The translations under genes and the position numbers were made by a program. The notes beneath the pieces are model-generated. The model worked only from the letters and a program-made list of their open reading frames with translations. It did not search any database and was not told the DNA's origin. Positions 26,125 through 34,974 of a stretch of DNA of 64,000 bases are shown one piece after another. The first letter of the stretch is position 1, and each line of letters starts with the position of its first letter. The DNA is taken from positions 131,501-195,500 of the forward strand of contig NZ_FOIR01000001.1 of the NCBI RefSeq assembly GCF_900111145.1. The letters are read 5' to 3'. The DNA comes from Roseivirga pacifica (GTDB lineage: Bacteria > Bacteroidota > Bacteroidia > Cytophagales > Cyclobacteriaceae).

Positions 26125-26715
26125 ATGGCTGAAACACGCGGAGGTTCTTCAGCGAACCTGTCAGATGGGAATGAGGTGATTGAACGAATCTGCAAAGGAG
26201 ATCAGTCAGTCATATCTGCTATTTACAGACAGCTTCGCCCTGAGTTTTTGAGCTGGGCTGCTGTTCGCTTTAGGGTAGATCAGGACAAAATTGTCGATGT
26301 CTTTCAAGAATCGGTGATTATTTTCTACCGAAACGTGGCAAAAGGGAAGCTGACAGAATTAAATATTTCAGTAAAAACATACCTCTTTGCCATTGGTAAG
26401 AATTTGCTGCTAAAAACAATAAGAGACGAAAAAGTACAGCTCGACATAGATGAACTGCCTGCAGAGACTTTTAAAGATTGGGAGTTGGAAAAAGCATACG
26501 AAGAGAGCCACAGGAAACAACTATTGTCGAATGCTCTAGATGCATTGGGGCCACCTTGCAAGCAGATAATTCTGATGTTTTATTATCGTGAATTTTCAAT
26601 GGAGGCTATTCAGGAACAGCTGGAATATAAAAGCGAAGCTGTAGCCAGAACACAAAAAAAACGCTGCATGCAATACTTAAGAGAGGTGCTCAACACAAAG
26701 GACAAAAAACAGTGA
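26125..26715 (+). CDS. ECF RNA polymerase sigma factor
   Basis: The protein is 196 residues. Region 2 spans about 30-100 (IYRQLRPEFLSWAAVRF, then DVFQESVIIFYRN, the usual core-binding and -10 recognition stretch) and region 4 about 130-185 (LSNALDALGPPCKQIILMFYYREFSMEAI, a helix-turn-helix for the -35). There is no region 1.1 or 3, so it is a group IV (ECF) factor. It overlaps the next gene by 4 nt (GTGA), typical of a sigma/anti-sigma pair. Its promoter carries the motif shared with two other promoters nearby, which suggests it controls a local regulon and itself. Confidence 0.92.
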   Translation: MAETRGGSSANLSDGNEVIERICKGDQSVISAIYRQLRPEFLSWAAVRFRVDQDKIVDVFQESVIIFYRNVAKGKLTELNISVKTYLFAIGKNLLLKTIRDEKVQLDIDELPAETFKDWELEKAYEESHRKQLLSNALDALGPPCKQIILMFYYREFSMEAIQEQLEYKSEAVARTQKKRCMQYLREVLNTKDKKQ

Positions 26716-27461
26716 ACGAGAGAGACTATCAACTTATAGAGGATTATCTGAACGGAAGCTTGGGTGCTTCGGAAACGGCTGAAGTTGAAGCGCGTTTATT
26801 GCAAGACACTGTCTTTGCCGAAGCACTAGCACAGCAGCAAGATTTGCTTGCCGTGGTAGATAAAAAAGTGGAGGATAATTTAAGAATGCTTTTAGCCGAA
26901 GAAGAAGCTAAGTTGAGCAACACTGCAACTTCACCAACCATTTCCATTAGCAAGTGGCTTAGTGTGGCAGCAGCTGTGCTTCTATTAGCTACGGCTAGCT
27001 GGCTTTTCTTTAGGACGGGTTCGAGCCCTAGTGGGCCAACACTGTTTACGGAAAATTTTACAGCCTACACCAATATTATTGCGCCAAACCGTAGGGGCGA
27101 AAATGATGAAAGTCTCCTGAGCTTGGCTTTTCTAGCATATGATAATAAGCAATACAAAAAAGCCATTACTGACTTTGAAGTACTAAAAAGCGATACCCTA
27201 AAAAGTGAACTTACTTTTTACATAGGGGTAAGTTACCTAGCAATGGATGAAATAGAAAAGGGTATAATTACCTTAAAAGATGAGGCAGTTGATAACAAGT
27301 TTGCCATGGAAAAGCAGTGGTATTTGGCGCTCGCCCATCTAAAGAAAAAGGACATTGGCGCAGCAAAGATTGCATTGAATAATGCTTTACGGCTTTCTAC
27401 AGATCCAGTACTTGGTAGAAAAGTATCTGAACTACTAGATGAGATAAAATCCATTGAGTGA
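26712..27461 (+). CDS. Membrane anti-sigma-like protein with periplasmic TPR domain
   Basis: The protein is 249 residues, GTG start overlapping the sigma stop. The N-terminal about 75 residues (EDYLNGSLGASETAEVEARL, DTVFAEALAQQQDLL) have the look of a zinc-less cytoplasmic anti-sigma domain. One membrane helix lies at about 82-100 (WLSVAAAVLLLATASWLFF). The periplasmic part holds TPR units (LLSLAFLAYDNKQYKKAITDFEVL, LTFYIGVSYLAMDEIEKGIITL). It would hold the sigma factor at the membrane and sense envelope signals through the TPR part. The anti-sigma role is inferred from coupling, topology and the N-terminal pattern; no experiment supports it. Confidence 0.8.
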   Translation: MNERDYQLIEDYLNGSLGASETAEVEARLLQDTVFAEALAQQQDLLAVVDKKVEDNLRMLLAEEEAKLSNTATSPTISISKWLSVAAAVLLLATASWLFFRTGSSPSGPTLFTENFTAYTNIIAPNRRGENDESLLSLAFLAYDNKQYKKAITDFEVLKSDTLKSELTFYIGVSYLAMDEIEKGIITLKDEAVDNKFAMEKQWYLALAHLKKKDIGAAKIALNNALRLSTDPVLGRKVSELLDEIKSIE

Positions 27462-27478
27462 TAATTGTATCCTTACCC

Positions 27479-30472
27479 TTATTTCAACTGCCTTTTTCGC
27501 CACAAAACAGTCCCGCTTAACAAGACGAGTACCGCCAACGCAACTAACCACAAGTTAAAATTACCCGCCTTTGCAATGGCGTTTTCGTTACCCGATAGTA
27601 CAAACCCAGCCCAGTAAAAGGGATGTGTCATCCGGTCGTTGTTAGCATATTTCAGGTATTCAATTTTTGCCGAATGAAGTGCCGCTGTTTTAGATTTTTC
27701 AGCCATTATGCCCTTATAAAAATTGTTCATCAGCGTTTTGGTTTCCTTATCAGGAACCATCCAAAGGCTCATTAAAGTTGCTGGGCAGCCTGCAGCCGTA
27801 AAAGCCTGAGAGAGACTGAGCACTCCTTCGCCAGGGAGTAAGCGGCCGTAGCCAGTATTGCATGCGCTGAGCACCACCAGTTCGGCATTGAAATTTTGAT
27901 GAAAAAGCTCCGAAACACTCAATTGTTCCTCGTCATTTTCAACCTCTGGCGTGAAGAGAAAACTAGAGTACATCGGCTGATCGTTATTGATAGTACTGTG
28001 CATAGCTAAATGCATCACTTTATAGTTTTTACCTGCCTCTAAAAGTGCTGACTTTGTAGCTTTTTCTCCTGTATAAAGGTCACCGCCCAATAGTTCTGAG
28101 AGTTCCTCAACCTCTTCTTGTGCCCCGGGAAGTATAGAGACCCACTCCTTGTATATGTTATAATTGGCCGCTTGTGTTTGAGAATATTCCGGAGCAAAAC
28201 CTGCCCAAAATTGACCTGCCATATGCTCAGGTTCGCTGAGTTGTTTATTCCATAGAGTGGCTGAATAAGCGTAATGAACACTAAATTTGTGCAGTAAGTA
28301 TGACAAGCCAGAAAAGCTGTTCTCCACTTTTTGCTGGGTCACTAAGGTTTCAAACGGAATAGTACTGATTTCCTTATCGGGAATGATTAGCAGATCCTTA
28401 TGCTCTTGTAGCTGTTTTGAAACAGGGGCAACTAGTGATTGGTGAAGCGCAAATGCTGCATTACTATACTCCATTGGAGTTGATGCCGGATTTAACAACA
28501 ACTCACGATATTGTGCTATTTGAGCTCTTACAGCAGCTGCATTTTCGAATTGTCGCGCAACAATGTCTTGTTGCGTAATTGTGTAGATAAAGAAGAGGTC
28601 TTCGTGAAGAGAATAAACTAAGGCAGCGGTTTCTTTACCAAGTTGTTGCTGAATTTCGGTTAGGCCTACAGGAGTTACATTTCGTTTTAACTCGTAATAT
28701 TTAGGAAACCCTTCTTTAAGCTGCACCTCAAAAACTTGGTTATCCTTCCGCAATTGAAAAAGCTCGTTATAAGCATTTCTCAGTGCGGTGCTATCGGCTT
28801 CTTCCTTCTGGCTTTCCTTAAAAATACTCCTCTCTACACTTGCAATACGCTTTTTTAAATCTCTATCTCGTTCATAAATATCTTCTGGTAATTCGGCTAG
28901 TGTGCGCACTTCTTGGTCATTAAAGTATAGCAGCGTTTTGTTAATTTTGGCTTGTTCAGACACTTTGAATGCACTCACGCCAAATTTCTTTTGACCAGTA
29001 GTTTCTAAAAGGTCCAGCAAAATAGACTGCTGAATAGACATGGCTCTGTCGAAGCCTCTTTTGTAAAATAATGAAGCGTACTCAGTTTCTCCCACCTCCT
29101 CAAAATGAGCTACTGCTTGTTCAATATTTTGGCGTGCCACTTGCAGAATTTGTTCAGCCTCGTTCGGTTTTTGCTTGGCTAGTTGTTTCAAGTAGAGTGC
29201 GTGGTTGCTCAATAGTGTTGCAGAATTGCTTTGCAGCGACTGTTCATTTCTATTAAATACCCGAATGATTGTATCGGGCGCTAGGCTTTTGTTTCCATCC
29301 GCATCGTATCTCAGCGAAAACAGATTATACAGCAATGCATTTTCGTAATCGCCTTGTGCATCGTAAGTCTTGGACAAGGAGTAGGTTACATAGCCAAACA
29401 TATAGTCGTTTGGGTTGGCTGTACGCGGTAAAATTCTAAGAAGTTCGGTTACGGCCTTTTCGTGTTGTCCTTTGTATCTGAAAATGTTTGCCTGCGCAGT
29501 AAGGTAGCGGGTTTGCCAAGTTGGGTGATGCTTCATTGTTGGCACATCGTAAGCGGCCTGGTAGTAATATTGAGCTGAATCGTAGTGTTCCATGGCCTCA
29601 TGAGATTGCGCAATTAATGAGTAAGTGGATGCTAAGTCGTACTGGTAATCAAAGCCGGTTTCCTTTTGAGAACCAGCAAGTGGTTTTAATAGTTTTACAC
29701 CTATATGGTAAAAACGTAAGGCCTCTTTGTAATTTTCGAATGAAGAATGTTTACTGGCAATTTCTATGTAAGACCTAAAGGGATTTGTGCCCTGCTTTAT
29801 CTTCATATCAAGCGCCTTTTGTAGGTAACTCAAGCTTTCATCGGTATCTAAATAAGCTCCTAGATTTTCGTAGCCAACAATTAGGTAATCAGGGTTTTGT
29901 TCGGCTACTCGCTCCCAATTTTCCACTGCCTTTTTGAAGTGAAAAGTAGCCTTGCGATGGAATTCTCGATGACGATAATTTGTCGCAAGATTGTTGTGTA
30001 TCAATCCAATATCGGCAAATGCATTGGGAGAATTTTCGTAATAAAGTGCCAAGGATTTTTCTAGGTAGTAAAAGAGACTATCAGAATTTCCCGCACCACC
30101 ATGAAGCTCACCAAGATTGTAAAGTGCATCTATGGTGTGTTTGTTTTTCTCGCCCAAATGCTTTGCATATAGCCTCACCGCTTGGTGGTTATGGTCAATT
30201 GCCGCCTCAAATTCGCCCTTATATCCCAACACCATACTGTATTGGTTTTCGAGCATTGCAATAAGCGTATCGGGCAGGCTCAGTTTTAGTGTCTCAGTTA
30301 GCAGCATTTCAGCCTCACCTAGATTTTCTGACGCTAGCAATTCCGAAACTTTTCGACTGTTGACCATGGCCCTTTCCAAATTGTCGCTTTGTGCACTTGC
30401 CCCAAGTGTAGTGCAAAGCATGTATACAAACACCCAAAGTTTGAGCGATTTAGAAAACAGTGAAATGTTCAT
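27479..30472 (-). CDS. Periplasmic TPR-CHAT protease, membrane anchored
   Basis: The protein is 997 residues from the ATG at 30472, chosen because it starts a signal peptide (LWVFVYMLCTTLGASAQ). About 12 TPR-like units fill residues 30-480, then a helical linker with heptad character (570-640), then the CHAT domain (about 650-960). The caspase-like dyad is His825 (HLAMHS) and Cys871 (LSACNTGYG). A C-terminal membrane helix (LWLVALAVLVLLSGTVL) ends in KRQLK. The predicted topology puts TPR and protease in the periplasm. It converges on the sigma/anti-sigma pair with an 17-nt gap; the anti-sigma TPR domain is a natural candidate substrate (inference). Confidence 0.88.
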   Translation of the reverse strand: MNISLFSKSLKLWVFVYMLCTTLGASAQSDNLERAMVNSRKVSELLASENLGEAEMLLTETLKLSLPDTLIAMLENQYSMVLGYKGEFEAAIDHNHQAVRLYAKHLGEKNKHTIDALYNLGELHGGAGNSDSLFYYLEKSLALYYENSPNAFADIGLIHNNLATNYRHREFHRKATFHFKKAVENWERVAEQNPDYLIVGYENLGAYLDTDESLSYLQKALDMKIKQGTNPFRSYIEIASKHSSFENYKEALRFYHIGVKLLKPLAGSQKETGFDYQYDLASTYSLIAQSHEAMEHYDSAQYYYQAAYDVPTMKHHPTWQTRYLTAQANIFRYKGQHEKAVTELLRILPRTANPNDYMFGYVTYSLSKTYDAQGDYENALLYNLFSLRYDADGNKSLAPDTIIRVFNRNEQSLQSNSATLLSNHALYLKQLAKQKPNEAEQILQVARQNIEQAVAHFEEVGETEYASLFYKRGFDRAMSIQQSILLDLLETTGQKKFGVSAFKVSEQAKINKTLLYFNDQEVRTLAELPEDIYERDRDLKKRIASVERSIFKESQKEEADSTALRNAYNELFQLRKDNQVFEVQLKEGFPKYYELKRNVTPVGLTEIQQQLGKETAALVYSLHEDLFFIYTITQQDIVARQFENAAAVRAQIAQYRELLLNPASTPMEYSNAAFALHQSLVAPVSKQLQEHKDLLIIPDKEISTIPFETLVTQQKVENSFSGLSYLLHKFSVHYAYSATLWNKQLSEPEHMAGQFWAGFAPEYSQTQAANYNIYKEWVSILPGAQEEVEELSELLGGDLYTGEKATKSALLEAGKNYKVMHLAMHSTINNDQPMYSSFLFTPEVENDEEQLSVSELFHQNFNAELVVLSACNTGYGRLLPGEGVLSLSQAFTAAGCPATLMSLWMVPDKETKTLMNNFYKGIMAEKSKTAALHSAKIEYLKYANNDRMTHPFYWAGFVLSGNENAIAKAGNFNLWLVALAVLVLLSGTVLWRKRQLK

Positions 30473-30557
30473 TGAAGTGGTTTGAAAGCCTATTCCATCA
30501 ACAATATAAAAGGCAAAACGCAGAGCGTGAGGCATTTTTTAAAAAAGTTTCACCACT

Positions 30558-30586
30558 GTTCACATCTACTTTTCTCATGGTATTAA
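30558..30586 (+). promoter_or_regulatory. ECF-type promoter P2, upstream of the type IX-secreted protein
   Basis: GTTCACAT (30558-30565) is followed after 13 nt by GGTATTAA (30579-30586). The preceding bases CACT also match P3. It lies 67 nt before the start codon and points away from the CHAT gene. Confidence 0.75.
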
Positions 30587-30652
30587 CCCATGATTCATTG
30601 GGTTCGGATGGTACTCAGTTGATCAAAATTTTGAAAAACTAAACCAACTTCT

Positions 30653-33460
30653 ATGAGAAAAAATCTACTCATTTTATTACTGCTTGGCTTTGGTACTCAT
30701 GTTTGGGCACAGCAGTTTACGCAAACCATATCTTTCCTTGGTACGGGAGAAGATAGCCGACTTAAAGGCTTTGGTTCGGAGCTTTCCATGTATGGAGATT
30801 ATTTGGTAGCCAGTGCACCAGAATACATCAATGACAACGGCTTACGCAGATATGATGACATCTTTTATGTATTCAAACACACCAATGGCAACTGGGCCGA
30901 AGTAAGTAAACTGGAGCCACCAACTGGACACACCTTTGATGAAGCCACAGGCCAAGCCATTATAGGCAAGGATTTTATAGTGATTGCAAGGGAACCAAAT
31001 GGCGGAAACATGGACACTTCATTGGCATTCTTATACCAAAAGCAGACCGATGATAGTTGGCAATTTCATAGCATGTTGCCAGAAATTAGTAGAACTGGCA
31101 TTGACAATGTTTCAATGGATTTTACGGGGGACCATTTGGCTCTGTTTGTCAATAGCGATTCTGGTTATGAATTGATTGTGTTTGATGTTTATGGCGTTGA
31201 CGGCACCATTGATTGGGGCATTAGAGCAACCTTAGATTTGGGAACAGTAACCACAATAGAAAATGAAAGCGGAGGGCCAATTGGCCGGGGCGATATATTC
31301 AAACATAAAAATGAGTTTAGTGCTAGTGGTTTTGCCGGGCCTGCCATTGCCATGGACGACAAATCAATTGTGATTGGTTGGGATCAGTCATCGGTAGAAT
31401 ACAGTTATGTAACCCTCAACGTAAACGTTTACACCTATTCCAGCTATAGCCCCAGAGAGGTTCAGGCAGGGAAATTGGATATATATAAGCTAAAAGGGGC
31501 AACGGAAATTGAGCACAAACAAACGCTTTTACATACAGGCTACGATGATTTTCACCAGCTTGGTTACCAAGTAGATATTTTTGGGAATACTGTTTTTGCC
31601 ACTATGGAAGGCGGACCGAATTCTGACCGAAAAGTCTACGTTTTTGAGGTAGAAAGTGATGGTATTTGGTCGCAAGCTAAAGTCTTAGCACCGGCCGATT
31701 TGAGCGGAAATCACAAGTATGGAGACAATATACTGGTTAATGGAGACAAGGCTTTTGTTGCTGCACCGGGGCAGACATATACCGAAAGTTCCGTAAATGC
31801 ATCTGGTGTTGTTTACGCTTATGAGAGAAGTGAGCATGGTGATTGGCAGGAAATACAGACTATCAAAGGCGAGGTAATTCCACCCAAAAATGGTTTTGCC
31901 GGTGTTGGCCCTGCTGCTTTTGGAACGGGCCTAGCTTACACCGAAAACCTGCTTTTGGTAGGAGCTCCCAGTACTAGCAATAGCTATTTTAATGATGCTG
32001 GCAGAGGAGAGGTTTATGCGTTTGGCTCATGCGAGGCACAAACCTACGAAGTGTCAGAATCCGTTTGTCTGGACGATGGCAACTATGAATTCGGAGGTCA
32101 ATATTATTCTGAATCAGGAACCTATACCCACACTTTTCAGTCGGCTTTGGGTTGCGATAGTACTGTGGTGTTAAGTCTTACCATAAACCCATCTGATTTT
32201 GTAATGCTTGAAGATATCAATTTACGGGTGGGCAATTCCATAGACTTTGGTGGACAAACAATTACTGAAACCGGAGAATACGAGCTTATGCTGCAAAATC
32301 AGTATGGCTGCGACTCTACCATAGTTCAACCGGTAATCGTTTCGAATGATGATTTTGTAGGCCTTGGCGATGTGGAAATATGCGAAGGCACTGAGTATAT
32401 TTTTGGTGATCAAACATTAACCGAATCGGGTTCGTATCGGCTCGATTTGAAAAACGAAATTGGTGGAGATTCTATAGTAACAGTAAATCTCATTGTTAGA
32501 GAAACCGATTTGGTTGTGCTAGATGCAGTAGAAATTTGTGAAGGAACGGATTATCAATTCGGAGGACAAACCATTACCCAATCTGGCGATTACGAGCAAT
32601 TGCTAACCAATCAATATGGTTGCGATTCATTGGTAACTGTTAATGTAAAAGTAAATACGCCTGACTTTGTAGTGCTAGATGAACAAGACCTTTGTGAAGG
32701 CGCTATTTACCAGTTCGGTGAAACAGAGATTACCCAAACAGGCATGTATCAGCTCTTTTTAGAGAATCAGGCAGGCTGCGATTCTACGGTTCAGGTACAA
32801 GTAAACTTCCACACTCCTGATGTTGTAAACCTTAACGCTGTTGATATATGCGAGGGAGAAACATTCACACTGGGCGATCAATCATTAAGCACCTCTGGTG
32901 ATTATCAAGCAATTTTAGTCAATCAATATGGCTGTGATTCTACCGTAAATGTGTCCTTGAACGTACTGGACAAGCCCAACCCAAGCATAACGCTCGATGA
33001 GTCCAACAAAGACGAGCCAACCCTTAGAGCAGAACCAGAGAATGCCATTTATCAGTGGATTGATTGTGCTACAGGGCAGGCAGTTGCTGGTGCCACGGGC
33101 ATCACTTTTAAGCCAACGGTTTTTGGTGATTACGCAGTAGACGTAACCGTAAATGGATGTACAGCGCGTTCTCAATGTTTCAGTTTACAAGTACTGAGTG
33201 CCGAAGAAGAGATTGAAATAAGCGATAGGATTTCTGTTTTTCCTAACCCAGCACAAGACATATTCCAGGTAGAACTGCCTACAGTCTATCAACATGTAAA
33301 AGCAACCATTTATAATACCCAAGGCGTAGTGCAAAGCACAGCTACATTCACTAATCAACATGCCTTTGAACTGAGTCTAGCGGCTCTTCCACAAGGCATT
33401 TATACACTCCGAATAATAGCTGATGAAGACCAAGGCACCAAGCGAATTCTTAAGCAATAG
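30653..33460 (+). CDS. Large type IX-secreted surface protein with FG-GAP-like and tandem repeats
   Basis: The protein is 935 residues. A signal peptide ends GTHVWAQ. Residues about 25-455 contain FG-GAP-like propeller units (GFGSELSMYGDYLVASAPE, LGYQVDIFGNTVFATMEGG, VGPAAFGTGLAYTENLLLVGAP). Residues about 464-770 hold six repeats of about 55 residues with the pattern ICEG..Y.FG.Q..T.SG.Y...L.NQYGCDS. The end (SVFPNPAQDIFQVELP to GIYTLRIIADE) is a type A type IX secretion sorting domain with the PNP motif. It is exported across the outer membrane and attached to the surface or released. Driven by the ECF-type promoter P2. Function unknown; adhesion is a guess from architecture. Confidence 0.88.
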   Translation: MRKNLLILLLLGFGTHVWAQQFTQTISFLGTGEDSRLKGFGSELSMYGDYLVASAPEYINDNGLRRYDDIFYVFKHTNGNWAEVSKLEPPTGHTFDEATGQAIIGKDFIVIAREPNGGNMDTSLAFLYQKQTDDSWQFHSMLPEISRTGIDNVSMDFTGDHLALFVNSDSGYELIVFDVYGVDGTIDWGIRATLDLGTVTTIENESGGPIGRGDIFKHKNEFSASGFAGPAIAMDDKSIVIGWDQSSVEYSYVTLNVNVYTYSSYSPREVQAGKLDIYKLKGATEIEHKQTLLHTGYDDFHQLGYQVDIFGNTVFATMEGGPNSDRKVYVFEVESDGIWSQAKVLAPADLSGNHKYGDNILVNGDKAFVAAPGQTYTESSVNASGVVYAYERSEHGDWQEIQTIKGEVIPPKNGFAGVGPAAFGTGLAYTENLLLVGAPSTSNSYFNDAGRGEVYAFGSCEAQTYEVSESVCLDDGNYEFGGQYYSESGTYTHTFQSALGCDSTVVLSLTINPSDFVMLEDINLRVGNSIDFGGQTITETGEYELMLQNQYGCDSTIVQPVIVSNDDFVGLGDVEICEGTEYIFGDQTLTESGSYRLDLKNEIGGDSIVTVNLIVRETDLVVLDAVEICEGTDYQFGGQTITQSGDYEQLLTNQYGCDSLVTVNVKVNTPDFVVLDEQDLCEGAIYQFGETEITQTGMYQLFLENQAGCDSTVQVQVNFHTPDVVNLNAVDICEGETFTLGDQSLSTSGDYQAILVNQYGCDSTVNVSLNVLDKPNPSITLDESNKDEPTLRAEPENAIYQWIDCATGQAVAGATGITFKPTVFGDYAVDVTVNGCTARSQCFSLQVLSAEEEIEISDRISVFPNPAQDIFQVELPTVYQHVKATIYNTQGVVQSTATFTNQHAFELSLAALPQGIYTLRIIADEDQGTKRILKQ
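32035..32965 (+). repeat. Six tandem protein-coding repeats of about 165 bp
   Basis: The repeats encode about 55-residue units ending in YGCDS-like motifs. The first, second, fourth, fifth and sixth units end in GCDS, the third in GGDS; units 3-6 also have the Cys of (I/L)CEG near their start, while the second has LRVG instead. The unit DNA has diverged, so the array is old. Confidence 0.75.
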
Positions 33461-33493
33461 AGTTAGGGATAGCCAATTTTAAAAGTAAAATCA

Positions 33494-33946
33494 ATGAGAA
33501 GATTAAATCAAAAATTTATAATGCTCGGCTTGGCTTTAGCAGTTTGGGCATGCAATGGAGGTGGTGATGAAGAACCTACAGCACAAGAGCTAGTAGTTGA
33601 AGCATTGGCAAAAACTTGGGAGATAGCCCCAGGAAGTAGTGTAGTATTTCAGGGGCTGGATGCTTCAGTTTTTTGGGCCGATTTCGAGCTGAGCTTTACA
33701 GACAGAAGGAACTTTACTGCTGTAGGCGTACCGAGCGGTTATAGTGATGTTTGGCCAGCCTCGGGAACTTTTACCTTTCCCGACCCTGACGACCCAAACT
33801 TGATAGAACGCAGCGATGGCGTCTTTATAAGGCTCGAGATAATTTCTGAGACTAAAGTTGACTTGGTTTTCGACCTTGAAGACTCTGGTGGAAACGCATT
33901 TGGAACAGGCGGAAGCTATAGGTTTTCGCTTGTTCCGAGTAGTTGA
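33494..33946 (+). CDS. Small lipoprotein of unknown function
   Basis: The protein is 150 residues with a lipoprotein signal (LGLALAVWAC, then NGGGDEEP, an acidic spacer that in Bacteroidota can mark surface export). The mature domain contains LAKTWEIAPGSSVVFQGLD and LEIISETKVDLVFDLED, which resembles small lipocalin-like lipoproteins of Bacteroidota. It starts 33 nt after the type IX-secreted protein and shares its transcript, ending at the terminator at 33962. It may be a cell-surface partner of that protein (inference from operon). Confidence 0.75.
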   Translation: MRRLNQKFIMLGLALAVWACNGGGDEEPTAQELVVEALAKTWEIAPGSSVVFQGLDASVFWADFELSFTDRRNFTAVGVPSGYSDVWPASGTFTFPDPDDPNLIERSDGVFIRLEIISETKVDLVFDLEDSGGNAFGTGGSYRFSLVPSS

Positions 33947-33961
33947 TTGGTAGTTGAGAGT

Positions 33962-33987
33962 AGCCCCGCAAGGGGCTTTTTCTTTTC
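33962..33987 (+). terminator. Terminator after the lipoprotein gene
   Basis: A 6-bp stem AGCCCC/GGGGCT with loop GCAA is followed by TTTTTCTTTT. It separates the P2 transcript from promoter P3, which starts 4 nt later. Confidence 0.9.
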
Positions 33988-33990
33988 ACT

Positions 33991-34019
33991 GTTCACATGT
34001 GTTTAGTAAATGGTATAAA
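33991..34019 (+). promoter_or_regulatory. ECF-type promoter P3, upstream of the OmpA-domain operon
   Basis: GTTCACAT (33991-33998) is followed after 13 nt by GGTATAAA (34012-34019), 19 nt before the start codon. The 12-mer CACTGTTCACAT is identical to P2. Its tight placement just after a terminator supports a true promoter. Confidence 0.75.
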
Positions 34020-34038
34020 GGTCTGAAAAACCAAACGC

Positions 34039-34953
34039 ATGAGATCATTCCTATTAATCTGCCTATTGCTCTGTAGTCCTTTTTTAAATGCTCAGGAAGA
34101 GAAAGATCACCCGCTCTTTCCCGCCTTTGAAGGAGCCACAATTTATCAATATGAAGAAACATCGTTTGAGCCATATCGGCTAGTGACGAGCTCTGTTAAC
34201 TCAACATATACCAGTTCCAAAGACAAGAAAACCGAAGGCCGGATTTTTAGAATATTCTATACCATGCCAACCGATAAAGCATCGGTTTATGAAGTGTTTA
34301 CCAACTTTAAAAAGGCACTACAAACTAGTGAGGCGGAAACTATTTTTAGCTGCTATGGAGATGAATGCGGAGATATAGGTCTTTTCTGGAAAGCACTAGA
34401 ACCTGCACGTTTTCAAATTCCGGTGTATTACGGAGAACGCTTTGCTTACCATGCTGCAAACTTTAGTAAAGATGGAAAGGCCTACTATGTAGCCATGGTT
34501 TTTGGCTACGGTTTGGGCGAACAGGGTTACGAAATTCATGTAGTGGAAGCCGAAGAAATGGAGCAAAAAGTTGATTTAAACACCCTTGAATCTGCTCTAA
34601 ATGAGGAAGGGATGATTTCTGTGTATGGCATCACATTCGACACCGGTAGTGCGCAAATCAAGCCAGAGTCGGATAGCGTGCTAAAAGAAATTGCCAACTA
34701 CCTAAAGAAGAACCCATCTGTAAACCTCTATGTAGTAGGCCATACGGATGATATTGGTGCAGTGGCTTCGAACCTCACACTTTCCCAGAATAGGTCGGCT
34801 GCTGTGGTCAAAAGGCTAACCAGCGAATTTGGTGTAAACAGAGCTCAACTCGAAAGTTCAGGCGTGGGGCCCTATGCCCCTGTAAGCAATAATACCTCGG
34901 AAGATGGACGAGCAAAAAACCGCAGAGTAGAGCTGGTAAAACGACTTAAATAA
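34039..34953 (+). CDS. DUF4892-like/OmpA-domain envelope protein
   Basis: The protein is 304 residues. A signal peptide (LLICLLLCSPFLNAQ) is followed by a domain of about 170 residues (HPLFPAFEGATIYQYEE, YMVFGYGLGEQG-like strand) that resembles DUF4892. Residues about 195-304 form an OmpA C-terminal peptidoglycan-binding domain (ITFDTGSAQIKPES, VVGHTDDIGAVASNLTLSQNR, DGRAKNRRVEL). It would anchor to peptidoglycan from the outer membrane side. First gene of an operon with the two following genes, and driven by P3, so it is a likely target of the ECF factor. Confidence 0.87.
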   Translation: MRSFLLICLLLCSPFLNAQEEKDHPLFPAFEGATIYQYEETSFEPYRLVTSSVNSTYTSSKDKKTEGRIFRIFYTMPTDKASVYEVFTNFKKALQTSEAETIFSCYGDECGDIGLFWKALEPARFQIPVYYGERFAYHAANFSKDGKAYYVAMVFGYGLGEQGYEIHVVEAEEMEQKVDLNTLESALNEEGMISVYGITFDTGSAQIKPESDSVLKEIANYLKKNPSVNLYVVGHTDDIGAVASNLTLSQNRSAAVVKRLTSEFGVNRAQLESSGVGPYAPVSNNTSEDGRAKNRRVELVKRLK

Positions 34954-34974
34954 GATTAACCAAAACTCATAATT

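Noticed and set aside
30473-30535. N-terminal extension of the CHAT protein
   Set aside because: It would bury the signal peptide; the ATG at 30472 gives a normal signal sequence.
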